Shown here: piece by piece, positions 12,141 to 24,047 of the stretch
How positions within the stretch are numbered: the stretch's first letter is position 1
Layout: every line of letters starts with the position of its first letter
DNA from: Amblyornis subalaris
Lineage: Eukaryota; Chordata; Aves; Passeriformes; Ptilonorhynchidae
Reading direction: 5' to 3'
Assembly: GCA_018881555.1 (NCBI GenBank)
Contig: JACAXG010000121.1
Location: 2,045,858-2,109,857, forward strand
DNA: 64,000 bases
Notes under the pieces: generated by a model
What the model was told of the DNA's origin: nothing
Databases searched by the model: none
What the model saw: the letters and a program-made list of their open reading frames with translations, nothing else
Program-made: the position numbers and the translations under genes

Positions 12141-12790
12141 CCGAGCTGAGGCAGGTCCGGCGCCGGGGCTGCCCGGGCCGGGCGGNATTAGGAGCGGGTG
12201 ACAGATGCACAGGGTGCCCGAGGGCTCGGGGCTGAGCGCGGCTGGGCAGGCACTAATAGCACGGCTTGTTCTGCAGGCTCGGGGCTCGGACAGGGCTGGG
12301 CTGCGGGCGGGAGGAGCGCGGCCGCACCCTCCTCGGCACAGGGGAGGAAGGAGGCAGATGGGATCCGAGAAGGCGGAAGACGCAGGTCCCCCATTTAGGG
12401 CTTGGTTCAGTGAGAAAGAGCCGGCGTTAGAGCAGCGGGGGAACTCCTGCGCTCGGGAGAGGCAGCGGGACGATCTCTGTAGGGACGCGAGGGGTTCCCG
12501 TCCTGGACCGCGGCCCCTGGCGCTGCCGATGCCCCGCGGCTCCTGCATCCCGAGCGCGGGGCGGATGCCGCCGGTGGCCCGGGAGGCCGCGGCTGCCCGG
12601 GGTGCGGCCGTGCCTGTCGCGGTGCTCCCGGCGCCGCTGTCCCCATCCCTGGGCTCGGGCATCCCCCGGAAGCGCGGGCAGCCGGCGCCACCTCCCGGTG
12701 CCGGGAGAGACGGAGAGAGCCGGNAAAGAGGGAGGGATGGAGAGAGGGAGGGAGGGAAGAGAGAGAGGGAAAGGCCAGGCAGACAGAGCT
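12141..12790. promoter_or_regulatory. CpG island with GC boxes and ETS site
   Basis: This is the most CpG-dense stretch of the window by eye, with a NotI site (GCGGCCGC, 12,318-12,325). It has three GGGCGG boxes (12,180, 12,305, 12,559) and a perfect ETS/GABP-type site CCGGAAGCG (12,666-12,674). Such clusters are typical of TATA-less vertebrate promoters, so a transcript start may lie here; the direction cannot be told. A 202-codon ATG frame (12,205-12,813, plus) crosses the island. It is rich in Arg, Ala, Pro and Gly, as expected from GC-rich DNA, and I do not regard it as a protein. A GA-rich run at 12,725-12,773 closes the island. Confidence 0.55.
12725..12773 (+). repeat. GA-rich simple repeat (GGGA/GAGA)
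   Basis: A purine-only tract of GGGAGGGA and GAGAGA units on the plus strand at the edge of the CpG island. Confidence 0.85.
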
Positions 12791-15194
12791 CTGCACCATC
12801 TCCTCACTGCTGATTTTAGACGTGGCATCGACTGAGTTCTCATCACAGTGTCAGACACATGTTTTTGGTGTGTCTCCCTGCGAAATGCCGGAACAGGAAA
12901 GTTTTGCAGAGGTGAACGGTGTAAAGGTGACGGGTGTGATTTCGTGGGATCAGCAGCAAACTGTTGGTTCCCAATATGGAGGATTGACAGGGAAAACTCA
13001 CACTCCTTTAGATCTCTCACAGACAGGCTGGGGGGAACAATACTGGACGTTACAAGAATTGGCTTTGGTTTTCTCTCATAAAATTTGCAGAACATTCTGT
13101 CGGGGGGAAGTTNTCCTTGTCCCTGTTTGGCATTGCTGCCGTTCTGACTGCGATCCGAGTGCTTGCCACAGCCTGCTCTGCAAAGCAGCTCTCTCCACTA
13201 CCTTTGTCAAGCTTGTCTTTCCCTTTAATGAGATTTTAGTTTGAAAAATAAATGTGAAATTCTGGTGTGAGCATATTTTCTAGTAGAACTCATTATGCAG
13301 AAGGAGCCAGAGCTCCTGAGTCCTTCGAGCCCTTCACCTCTAACTTGACACCTTNGGTGCGGAGTGATTTTTCTCCCTCCCCACTCCACGCTTTCCCAAA
13401 AGGGAGATGGCTCCAGGACTCCAGGGAAGGGGTATGGTGAGCCTGACTGGCCACTGATTTCACACTAAGGTGATTTAGTGTAAATCAATATAGAAATATC
13501 CTCTTTGTAGACTTTCTACTTGGTGGAACCTTTAAAAAGCAGCTTTCAGAGTAAAATTCCAGTCATAAAAAACACCCAAACCAGAACATGAGACTGGTAT
13601 GGGACGCAATATGAATAACAATGTTCTACTGATTTTTGACAAATAAATATGTAATTTTTTCTTTTTTCTCATTCTCACCCTGTTCTGAAACATTTCACCT
13701 GCACCTGTCACGAGAATTCTTAAATATAAGCACTTTATATTTCTTCCANGTTTAGCATGGCAGCTTTACACTTTAGAGAAAATTTGCTGATCTGTGTCTA
13801 TTTCTGAAAAATGCTGATTTAAAAACCTTAACTGGTTACAGAGAAGTTTAGCTTCAGAAAAAAAATGTAACTATACTATCAAGTAAAAGTTCTAGGGTGG
13901 CCTGTACTATGATTTAACGGTTTTGAGGGGGATTATTTTTTTTCCCCTGCTTAAAACNCCTTCACTATAACTGTAATTAATTAAAAAAAAATATTTAGTT
14001 TGAAATCTTCGGATTTTTGTCCTAATTCAGGAAAGAAAAGAATAAAAATCACCACATCCAAATCGATAGTAGGATAAGACAGTAGGATATCCTTTCACAG
14101 CAAAGGTTTGGAGTTCATTCACGGTGCCATATTCTGAGCACATTGGTTAATGCCGTATTTTTCACTGTCCTTTGGGATTGGGGTTGTTGGAGAGGGGGTG
14201 CAGCCTGTGCAGCCTGTTTGTGTCACGCAGGGGNTGGTGTCCCACCTTCTGTTCCCTTTTCACCTGGGAAGGGCTGGGGGGAATGTGAATAAAAGGCAGA
14301 GCCATACTTCCTAAGCACTTTGGCAGGGCTTGGCAGCTCATCCTTCAGATCCCGTTACAAATGAGATTCAGCAGGTTTCTCAGCCTGTCCTGCCGCTCAC
14401 AATCCCTTTGAGTCTGATACCCTTTTTATTAGGGATGTGGTTTCTTTGCAGCCTCTCTCTTCAAAGTCCCTGCCTGCCCCCCNTGTTTCCTCTCCATCCT
14501 TATCAGGAGTTCCGTGTGTTCCAGGGGGCTGCTGGACTTTTCCCTTTGTCGGTCACAAAGCAGCTGCGAGATTGGTTTTCCATCCAGGGAGTCCCTAAGG
14601 GCTCCTGGGAAGGACATGAAATATAAAATTACCCAGCTCTGTCTTCGGATCATGGTGATAGTGCTCTGATCCCGGTGCACAGTATCAGGATGCTTTGTTT
14701 TGTGCAGATTCCTGTTATTATCTGAGAGAAACCCAAAGATTCCAACTCGGGCTCGGTCAGGTGTTTTCCGGGTGGAAGCCCTTATCCTTCCCACCACCAG
14801 GGATAGATTTGTGCTAAGGCATCCGAGGGAAGCTTAGTTTAGCTAACAAGCTGGTAGCTGGCCAGAGGATGTGGGTTAGGATTATTTGCCTTCAAAGCTC
14901 TCTGGGGGAGCACAAATTTACAAGGTTCCCTGAGGAAAGATTACATTTAGAAAACTTACTAGAAAGCAAACATTTTTTCCACTGGAAGGAAAGGGCTTTG
15001 AGAGTGCAAAGATAAGGTTGATCCAGTCAAAGCACTAAAGAACATCAGACTGGATTGTGTTTCGTCAGGTATAAAGTTTATTTGTTCCGTGTTTGGTAAG
15101 ATAAGGAGCTGTGGTGTTGCACCGCTGTCCAGAGGCAAGGATTGGCAGTGACAGCCTTGTTAGCCTGCCACTTTGGCCATTTTCTGGCTGTTAG
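12791..15194. other. Unique stretch, no gene recognised
   Basis: GC falls quickly after the CpG island, and 13,450-14,100 is AT-rich with an 11-base A/T run near 13,982. No known repeat is recognisable. No exon with two good splice sites was seen before 15,195. Confidence 0.4.
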
Positions 15195-15282
15195 TGCCCT
15201 TCCTACAAATAATATTGACCTGAATACTCTGGAAAAGTCTTCCTCCACCAGCACAAGCTCAGGTTCGTGTCACACAGGGAAG
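15195..15282 (+). other. Weak candidate exon (88 nt)
   Basis: An acceptor-like ttttctggctgttag precedes and a strong donor gggaag|gtgaga follows. One frame is open, starts one base into the exon and ends on a codon boundary. It gives a Ser/Thr-rich stretch (NTLEKSSSTSTSSGSCHTGK). The acceptor is only fair and the low-complexity product matches nothing I know. Confidence 0.14.
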
Positions 15283-16077
15283 GTGAGATTGCTTTATTTC
15301 TGTATTTTCCTCCCCCCACGATGTCCAAAGGCCCTCTCCTTGTTGCCTGGGGGTGCTGTCCTCTGGCTGTGACTTGGACTGGCCCCNCAGGGATGAAGGT
15401 CTGCCCTGGCTGTGCTCCTGAGCAGCACACTGGGATTTGGAGGATGCTGAAGAGGAGGGTGGGTGGACAAGGGATTCCTGGAACATGACACCAGAGTCCT
15501 GTTGTGCTGCTTCGCTGTGCTCATTTGTGTGTGGGGCTTATGTGAAGATGTGCCTGTTTCCATTCCCTTCATGGCTTTGATTTTTCAGTCAGAGGCTCCA
15601 AGCTTCTGACAATGCTCATGTCCCTGAGTGGAGAAGGCCCAGTGTCCCTGCTGACCAACACCCTGTGGCATTTGTTCTTCCCTCAACCTGGAATACAGGC
15701 ATGGCTAAAGGAAGGGGCTTGTTTGGTTGGTTGGTTTTTTGTTTTTTTTTTTTGTTTCCAAAAGATGTTTATCAGGATGGATCCCAGCAGCAGGCACACA
15801 CTGCAGATGAAGCTGGCCCTTACAGTCCTTTCCCATCTGCTCACTGCATGTGCCCCTGCTTTCCTTTTTGAAGCAGAGATCACCTCTCTCTTCTCCCCAG
15901 GTGCCTCTGGAGCTGTGAGTGGTGATAATTCTGTAGCAACGATCCAGAAAGTTCCTGTTCAAAAATAAGTCGTTTTTCTCCCAGACATCAGGAATATNTC
16001 AATGTCCTTGAGACTCTCCTTTGTTTTTCCCTCTGCTTTTGCTAATATTTATTTTTATTTCTGATTGTTTTTTACAG
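15283..16077. other. Unique stretch, no gene recognised
   Basis: A T-rich run occurs near 15,735-15,752. No recognised repeat or supported exon is seen. Confidence 0.4.
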
Positions 16078-16134
16078 CTGCCAGCAGAAGCCTGTGCAGC
16101 CCTGAGTCTTGAAAGTCAGCTGTTGGTGTTCTGA
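16078..16134 (+). other. Weak candidate terminal exon
   Basis: A very good 3' splice site precedes: a branch-like tgctaat, a long T-rich tract, then tttttacag. Only one frame stays open for more than ten codons, giving LPAEACAALSLESQLLVF and then TGA at 16,132-16,134. The other two stop early. No AATAAA follows within 300 bases, so a complete 3' UTR cannot be drawn. Strong acceptor-like tracts are common in introns, so this is weak. Confidence 0.14.
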
Positions 16135-16800
16135 GTCCTATTTTTGCTCTTAGCACTGGCAGGGCACCCACAGGCGGTCTGAGATGGCTCTGGTTCACAT
16201 TGTCCCTTGTTCTCNTGCCTGTGTGCTAGAAAGAACATCTTTTCCTCTTGACTGGCTTTCCTGTTTATATTTTTTGTCTTGTTTTCCGATGACTTCTCCT
16301 TTTCTGGACTGGAGCCACTCAGTAATAATTAACAATGCAAATGGCAGGCAATTGCAGTCAATCTTCCCTCATGCTCCCTTCATTCTAAGGGGTTCTGGCA
16401 GAAATATAAATAACATAATTGCAGTGTCATCTATTTAGGGACGAGGTTCCAAGCCCTGCTGAGGACTTCCCAGCGGGAGCAGGGAGGAGGCACTCAGTGC
16501 CATCCGTGTTGTGAAGAAGCAGCAGCACCCTATTGAACGGAGGTGTTGTGGGTGCACTCTCAGTGCCCATGGAGCTGCTGTTTCTTCCTCAAATACCCAC
16601 CAGAGTGGGACCTCGGCAGCTTCCCTGTGTTTTGAGGGCAGTGACTTCTGCCCCTGCTCTCCTTTGGAGGTGACACCCAGCCTCCAGCACTCCGTGCCTG
16701 GCTCTTCGGAGGATCTGCNTGCAGATATATTGGATTGCTTTCATTGTTATTAAAATTAGAATCGTTTCCCACCGGAAGCTGACCAGATGTCCTCGTTTAA
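16135..16800. other. Unique stretch, no gene recognised
   Basis: It would hold the 3' UTR of the minus-strand exon candidate at 16,801 if that is real. No repeat is seen. Confidence 0.35.
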
Positions 16801-16951
16801 TCAGAACAGATCCCTGTTTTTCTGGGTAACATCCAGCTGTCCCATCACCTCTCGGAGCACACCATTCATCTCCATTTCCTTGGTGCCGAGACCCCTGAAA
16901 GCTGTCAGGAGTTCCTCTGTAATAATTGCATCTCTGATCCTTTCATCAGGA
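16801..16951 (-). CDS. Candidate C-terminal coding exon, minus strand, unknown protein
   Basis: Reading the minus strand, a branch-point-like cactaacc at about 16,984-16,991 is followed by an acceptor atattttag ending at 16,952. The exon begins with one base that completes a codon, followed by 49 codons and TGA at 16,803-16,801. The product looks like real protein: charged, low in Cys and Ser, with an amphipathic helical stretch (TKEMEMNGVLREVMGQLDVT) and a C-terminus KNRDLF. The antisense frame is Ser-rich, as is common opposite true coding sequence. The preceding exon would have to end two bases into a codon. I cannot name the family and found no upstream exon with the right phase. No AATAAA is obvious downstream. 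It could also be a conserved non-coding block that is open by chance. Confidence 0.33.
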
Positions 16952-19900
16952 CTAAAATATGACTCAGAACTCAAGGAAATACTGGTTAGTGTTCAGAACT
17001 TCTTTAANAAGAAAAGGAACTGATGCTCTGTTGCAAGGGAATGCCTCAGTCCNACCTCCAGTGTAAAATATTTTTAAGGGAGTTCACTATGAAAGTATTT
17101 TTTGGGTTATCTTTGAGTTAACTTGTGCTGTTTTCCCAGGCTGTGGGAATGTGATCCGACAGAAAGTGTATGGGAGAGAAAATACACATTTCTGCATACT
17201 GGAGTGCTGGAAGGCTGCTTTGGCTTCAGCTTGGCAGTACAAGAAAGGAAGTTTTCCTCAAGAATGATAGCCACTGTTGAGGGTGAGGCTGATCCACAGG
17301 CTCTGAGGAGCAGGGAGAATGAATCCTTGTCCCTGCTAACAGCACAGTTCAGTCGGAAGGATGCTGGAAGATATTTTTATTCCGGTCATAAGACCCTGGT
17401 GCATTNTGTGATATTTTTTTATATGAAGTATTTTTTTAATATTTGGTTTATCTGTTTTGAGCAGATTGGAACAAACCACTTGAGGATGAGCTGTGCTTTC
17501 CACGTTTGGTGCGGTTTTCATGGAAACAATGTATTGAATTCATAAAAACTCTCGGTGCANGTGAGGGCTCAGTGTGGGAAGGGGAAGAATAGGGCATGTG
17601 GTCCCAGAGTGGTCACTCCCTATCCCACAGAAATCTGCCTCTCTGCTCAGACATTTACTGTCCCCCACAATTATGACCAATCCGCTGTTATTGGGGTGCT
17701 CTGAGGCCATGTCCCAGGGTGTCTCATTGCCACNTGGCCAGAGAGCCAGAGCAGGCAGAGGATGGGTTGGGTTTAAACCCTTGAGTGACCTCCCACCGCA
17801 GCACCTTCCACGCACTGGAATGGGAAGAGCCTTTTTGCCGAAGTTTGTTCCCCTTTTGCATCACAGAAGGGGAAGAAATGTTGTTCCAGAACACGGCCCT
17901 AAGCAAAGTATTGAGTGTGTGCTGGGGAAAGCTTTCCAAGGGCCTTGGGTTGCCAGAGAGCGACAAAGGCGAGGGAGGAGCGTTGTCCCCTGGATGAGGA
18001 GCCAGGCGTGGTGTGTTTCAAGCTGCCAGCAATAGACCCTTTCATGCCTAAAAATAAAGAGCTGTGGATCTCCTCCAAAAGCCGTGGAAGCAAATGGGAT
18101 TATTTTCATTGACCTTTGAATTGGAAGCCATAAATAGATGTGTTTTTTTCTGGTTTTCCCCTTCTGCTGGAGAGGAGNAGGACATTTTGGGGTTTGTGGC
18201 TCTTTTCTAGCTGGAAGAGTCTGTCTGCTGATAATCATGCACAGATCCCTCTCCACTCCCAATCTTGGGAAAAAGAGCCCTGCTGGAGCTGGGATGAGCT
18301 GGGAACAGGTGAATCATAGAAATGGCAGCCTCCAACAAGCCTAAGGATGAGGAAAAGCAAAGGAAAATATCTTTACACCAAAATTGGCGTAACTGTGGTG
18401 TTGCAGGGGGTCACTGCGTTTTGTCCCTCTGGAAATGCTTAATGTTGGGAACCAGAGTCCTGGAACCACATCCCCTCTCCAGCAAAGAGGAAGCATCTCC
18501 AGTTGTGCCTGAATCTGCCCGTGTGGTTGTGTTTGTCTTTGCCATCTTTGCTGAGCTGTTCTCCTGACACCTCCTCGTTTTTTCGGTGCCCTTTCTGTAG
18601 GAAGCAGAACAGCAGCAGCAGTGGCAGCTCCTGAAGCAACCATGAGTAGGGTGACTGGTTCAGGCTGGGTGTGTAATTGTGTAATTCATAGCAGCTTTTC
18701 CATATTCAAACCTCATTTTTGTTTTGGTTTTTTTTTTTTTTTTTTTGCTTTTCCTTCTGAGTGATTTTCTAATCCTTTCAATTTGGAGGAATTAAGATTG
18801 ATGTAACCCACGATGACATTCTTCTTTGAGAAGACATTTGAATGCATTTGAAGGTTTCTGTCNTTATTTCTCATGAGATAAGAGCTGCTTTGGATTTGAA
18901 GGTGTGGGGCTGTCCTGCAGCGAGCCACGGCTCCTCAGGAGAAGCTGAATTTGTGACGTGGCACTTCTCCCTCAGTGCTCAGCATTTTGGGAAAAACACT
19001 CTGTGCTGAGGAGCTCATCCTCACAGTGCATTAGTCAGCAGTGCAGGAATTTGCTATTCTGAAGGAAAGGAGATTGAGGCCTTGGGAAGGGGATTCCAGC
19101 GCTGCTGGGAGGGATTATGGAGACCTAGCCGTGCATATTGACTTTCTCCTTCCCTTGCCTTGTCAGATGCCGTGCCACCTGCTCACAGAGCCTGCTTGCT
19201 GTTGAGCTGGCTCCAGAAGCTGGGCTTGCCTCTCATTTAGGAAGTGTTTTAATCACCCTTCTCTTCAAATCAATGAGAGAGGCTGTAAAGGACCACAGGG
19301 TGCTCCTGACACTGCCTGGGCCCACTTCTGGCTCTGTTAATTTATTCCACTGGTTCGTGAAGGCTCTCCTGTGATTCAGGAAACAAGGATGAAATTACAG
19401 CTTTTCCTCCAGTACAACAGGCAGGGAAATCTGAGGCAGTAGTTACAGAGTCNCTCTGTGAACCTGTAGGATCCAGGACTAATTTGTGGGATCACCTTCA
19501 GCAAGCAGCCTTTGGTTTTACCTCTCAGGGATATCATGAGTGCAGGGTTCTGACCTTGGTGGGTGCTGTGGGAGGCCACTGCTCCGGGACTAAAGGGTGG
19601 GAATGCTGGAATTCTAATGCAGCACTGACTCAGGAGGCATCCNTGGGGCTGGAGAGGTTGGTCACCCTCGGAGGCTCCCAGTGGTGCTGAGCCCTTGAAC
19701 CGCAGCCAGCCCTGCTGCCCGTGCTGCTGACGCCTCCCGGCCCATTCCATGGAGATTTCCTTGCCTTTGGGCTGGAATGCCTCCTCTCAGATGGTGTTTC
19801 ACGTTCTCATGGCTGCAGCCTGCCTGCTGTGGAGCCCCAGCGTGCCTGCTGCCCNCTCCCGGCCGCTCCGGCGGCTCAGCACCGCTGCTCCCCGCCTGGC

Positions 19901-22598
19901 GTGGGATTCCCCTCTGTTTCCCAGGGATACGGGGCCAGCCTAGCTGTGCTGAGGCTCTGTGTCCCCAAAGCCTGTTTCCTCACCCCTTGTCGAGCCCCAC
20001 CTGCCTCTCCTGCTCCTCCTCCTGCCCCAGGCTGCCTCTCTGGTTATTGGATGTTCTCTCGCCTGAAGCTGGAGCAGAGGTGGCTGAAGGAGGGAGGGAC
20101 AGGAGATATTCCTGCAATTGAAGGGGCTCCCTGAACAAAAAGGGACTGTTCATCGCTGTAGTTCACCTGCGGTTTTGGGATGGGAAAGGTGTTTCTGCTA
20201 GAGACAGATTTTTCAGGGCTTTAACAGTAAATTTAACACATCCTTTAGAGTATATGACTTGTCTTAGTGTTCTTCAGAAATATTTTGGGCTCCTAAGAGT
20301 GTGTTATTGCTTGGACATACAGCAGGAGAGAGAAGGAGTGGGAGAAGGCAAGAAAAAGGGCACATTGATGACATGAATTATGTGGTTTTTATTTTTTTCC
20401 CATATAATTATCCATATTTAGAGCTCCTTGGAGAACAGNATATTTCCAGCTTTCCTTTGTTTTCTTGACTTATCAAATCAACTTTGTCCTTCCCATAGTC
20501 TTGTTAAGAGTATGAAACAAGTCTACTTAATGCATTCTACAGTGGCAAAATGGACAGGATTTGTGCTGAATTTCCCTGGAAGTTTTGGGAAAAGGTGCTT
20601 GGAGCTCAACTGGTAACAAGGCTCAGTGATGCTGGTGGATAAGGGTAGGGCAGAACAGCTCTGCAGGTACTTGAGACTGTTCTTAAAGGTCTCAAGTCTC
20701 TCTTCTTCTGCTGATCTTTCCCTAAAAGTCTAAGACAATTCAAAAGGGTGAAATGGAAAACACGTCTGAAAGTAATTATTATTTTTTCAACCAGATCTTA
20801 ATCTATAAAATCAGTGAAAATCAGACAAATGCATGGCAAAGTTCAGATGTTCTAATAATGAATTTGAGGAAATAACAGTCACAATTGAATTGCCTGAGAA
20901 TCAATTAAGTGGGAAACTGGGCAGATGNGTCCACCAGCCAAGACACCAAATGAATATGGTCAATCATCATGTAATGAAAGCGTGAAGAGAGATCTGTAGA
21001 ACAGTCACCTCCAGAGAAGACACTTCTCCAATTGCTGCTAAACCTTTTACAGGGACATTTTCAGCAAAATGATTGATGGAATTAACTAAATAATTTTAAC
21101 ACCAACCCTAAATTTGTTTCACCAAGAGCACTTGAAGCAGATTTAGCCTCCTGGGTCTCTGTACATCGAATANGATCTGGTTGATGTGACCCCTCTCAAC
21201 TGACTCTGCTTTTTGATCCTGTAGCATTTATCTGATTTCAGCCCCTCCTGTGGGTACAGCACAGCCTTTGCCGGATCTTTTCGCTGCCAGATGCCTGCAA
21301 TTCCAGAAGTAGGAACTGCACGGCTCCTAAGTTTGGGAAATGGTGACAGATGTCTTGTTCGTCAGAGCTCCTCTGGGTGTGCTCGAACACATGCTGAGAA
21401 CCTCAAAAACGTCAGGGAGAAGGGTAATGGGTGCTGATCCAACCTGCAGGAAAACAGGAAAAAAGATACAAACAGCTCCTTAAAACGGCAGGAAAGATTC
21501 ATTCCGTGATCTGCGTGGTCTTTGGATGTTTGTGGCGCAGGCGGCGCTCAGACACCTCCTGTTCGTGACTCACCTTGTGCTCCTGGCGTCGTTTGGAATG
21601 CCCAGGCTGGTTCAGTCCTTGCCTCATCTCCCCTTTCCGAGCTCAAGCAGCAGGAATCCCTCTTNGTCGGTGCCCCATTGCCTGGAAAAGAGCGCCATCC
21701 TCTGCCTTCAGCCGAGCCTCCGGGGCAGGGACTGTGCCTTGTCCTCTGCCCGAGGTGTGCCAATGACTCGGGAGCTGCAGATCCCGCAGCTCTCCCCTTT
21801 CCCCGTTATCCCGCTCGTCCTCCTCAGGGCCCAGCTGGGAAAACCGCCCCGAGCCTGGCAGCTCCTTTTTAACAGCCCCTGGTGCAGCCCCGAGCTAGGC
21901 AGCTCCAAAAATAAACCAGGAGTGGGATAAGCAGGAGGTGAAGTTACGGAAGCTGCCTCGGCCCCCGGCGCTGGGCAGGGCTGGAGGGCACCACTCGACA
22001 CCAGAGCTCATCATCTCCCCTCGCCCACGCTCCCACGTTTGGGGGTCCTGACACCTTCTGGATTGTGGCTGATGGTCCAGTCGGTGCTTGCTGCTCCTCT
22101 CCACCCTTCTGCACCTCCAACATTTTTCATATGCACTCCTATTGCTCCTAAAATAGGCAGAGATGCGTTTTGGGAAGGGTCACATCCCCTGTTTTGGCAG
22201 GCAGTGAGTTAGGGGATGAAGCACTTGCAGCTTTGGGCAGTGCAGGGGTACAGAGTCACTCCTACCAGCTGCTCACCCAGAAACAAAGTGCTCAGTTATG
22301 TTCCCAGCTGTAGAAAGTTCACACAAGGTGAAGAAGAGTAAAACCNATGTGAACACACAGTCTGACTCCTCTGTGAGCGCTGAGTTTGATGACACATGGA
22401 GCAAACGCACCCCAGCTAGGGAAGGTTTCTTTGCATGAGCAGAGTACAAATCCCTCAGATGTCACTTCAAACATTCCTGTATTCCCAGTGCAGCCTGGAT
22501 GTAACAAACCAGTGTGCCAAGTGAAACGCTTCAAAGATGAAGCAGTACAAGAAACCAGGGATTTTTTGTGGGTTTTGTGATGCAGGAAGTACGCTCAC
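16952..22598. other. Unique stretch, mostly featureless
   Basis: No known repeat apart from a T run at 18,728-18,746. A good acceptor at 18,600 (plus strand, tttcggtgccctttctgtag) is followed by short frames only. A perfect donor (cacaag|gtgagt) lies on the minus strand at 21,574, but no strong acceptor matches it. GC is raised at 19,700-20,080 and 21,520-21,870. Confidence 0.35.
18728..18746 (+). repeat. Poly(T) tract (19 T)
   Basis: A mononucleotide run. No retroposed body is recognisable beside it. Confidence 0.9.
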
Positions 22599-22675
22599 CT
22601 TTTGAAACTGTATGGATTTTTCAACTGGCTGAAATTGCCCTTCCTGAATTGCTAGTCGATCCAGAAAGATATTCA
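22599..22675 (-). other. Weak candidate exon, minus strand (77 nt)
   Basis: Reading the minus strand, the donor caaaag|gtgagc is good. The acceptor (aacaaatattag) has little polypyrimidine. The open frame begins two bases in and ends on a codon boundary, giving for example LDRLAIQEGQFQPVEKSIQF, which is plausible protein. Its phase does not join directly to the exon at 16,801-16,951; another exon would be needed between them. A part of the same minus-strand gene is possible but unproven. Confidence 0.17.
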
Positions 22676-23760
22676 CTAATATTTGTTAATTCAGTGCCCC
22701 AAATTTTAGCCTCATTTAGAATGTAAATTGTTTCATATTAATGCAAGTTATTTTACATTACCAGCTTTACTTTTGCTAACAGCTGAATGCAAAACTGTTT
22801 TAAGCTCTTGAGGTTTTTTCACATTAANAATAAGTCATCTATTTGCTTAATCTGGTACAAGATAATTTCTTCCATCTCTGGCAATGTCATGGTTCAGTGC
22901 TGCTGGCATCCTCCATCACAGGGAGAAAGGAGCATTCTCCTCTCAGACACCTCCAGTCAATTTTCTCTCTTTAAAGGTCCTCCCCTGAGGCTTCTGATGC
23001 TCCAAAGCACCATGCCAAGCCCCCGCTGTTGGTTTTCATTGACTTTTATTCTGAAATTCCTGGGCTGGTTGTGTGTGACTAAAGCCACCCAACGAGTCAA
23101 GACAGCAGCTTTGACACGATGTTGTTTCCAGCTGAGGGCTCAGTCCGAGCGCATTTTCCCTAGGAATGGGATTGAGGTGTAAAGGAGGAGCTGCAGGGAG
23201 GGGGATGTTTCAGGGAGGGTTCAGCCATCCATCCCGTGTAACACCCTGATGAAGGCCATGCAATCCCAGCTCCTGTCAGCTGGATGGAGTTGGCCTCTGC
23301 CATCCTGCAGCTCGGTGGTGGAGGCAGCCTGGGTTCTGGGGCCGCTTGGATGTTCCCCTGTGGCCTCTTGGATGTTCCCCTGTGGCCGGCAGGGCTGGCT
23401 GAGCCGTAGAGGGCACACTCTGCCTCCTTTTCCCGAGGCTCCGAGAGGTGCTTCTTGCCTTTCCCTGGCGCCCGTTCAGACCCGATTTAGCAGCAGCTGG
23501 CCCGGGTGTGCCCCAGCGGGCCTGGGCCGTCCCAGCCCTGCTTCGTTTCCTTCCCGAGGCGCAGAGGGAGCTCCATGAAAGGGAAAGGCCTGGGATGCGC
23601 TGCTGGCCGGGAGGGCTCGGCTGCCAAGTCTCCTTTGCCGCTGCCCCCGTGCCACCCCCGCTCAGCTTTTCGTGGCCACCGAAGGCATCTCCATTACTCA
23701 TGCGAGGTCTGGGAAAGAGGACGGTAAACAAAATTTGATCAGGAGGTATGGGATGAACAC
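22676..23760. other. Unique stretch, no gene recognised
   Basis: AT-rich to 22,860, then GC-richer with some CpG at 23,300-23,680. There is a short local tandem duplication of a 24-base unit (ttggatgttcccctgtggcc) near 23,346-23,389. No exon is supported. Confidence 0.35.
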
Positions 23761-24047
23761 CTACTTTCCCGACTGCATTGTTCCAGGACGCAGGAGGCGG
23801 CGGGAGAAAATAGATCGGACAGAAATGCCCNTGAAGATGATGTTCCCTTTTTCGGGCTGCCCAGAGGGGATGGAAATACCCTTGGTGCNGTGCTTGGTCA
23901 CAGAGTTTAGCACAGTCTTTGCAAACTCTGTCTTGTAACTACCTCGGTTTTTAATTTCAGAGGTGTAACCTTTTGTCCCTCCAGCCGTCACCCTGAGCAG
24001 GATGCTGCGGGTCCATTTGGAGCCCTGGCTGAAGATGTTCTACCACT
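23761..24047 (-). other. Long minus-strand open frame of protein-like composition
   Basis: The minus strand is open for roughly 95 codons between in-frame stops. The residues are balanced (for example TKGYTSEIKNRGSYKTEFAK, then a Gly/Pro/Arg-rich end before TAG). The best entry point is an AG after acatcttcag, but it lacks a polypyrimidine tract, and no clean donor lies before the stop. Two N bases fall inside. Part of the plus strand is open too. It might be a conserved element, an old exon or chance; I recognise no domain. Confidence 0.15.

Noticed and set aside
12205..12813. 202-codon ATG frame in the CpG island
   Set aside because: Arg/Ala/Gly/Pro composition is what GC-rich DNA gives in any frame, and other frames there are also long and open.
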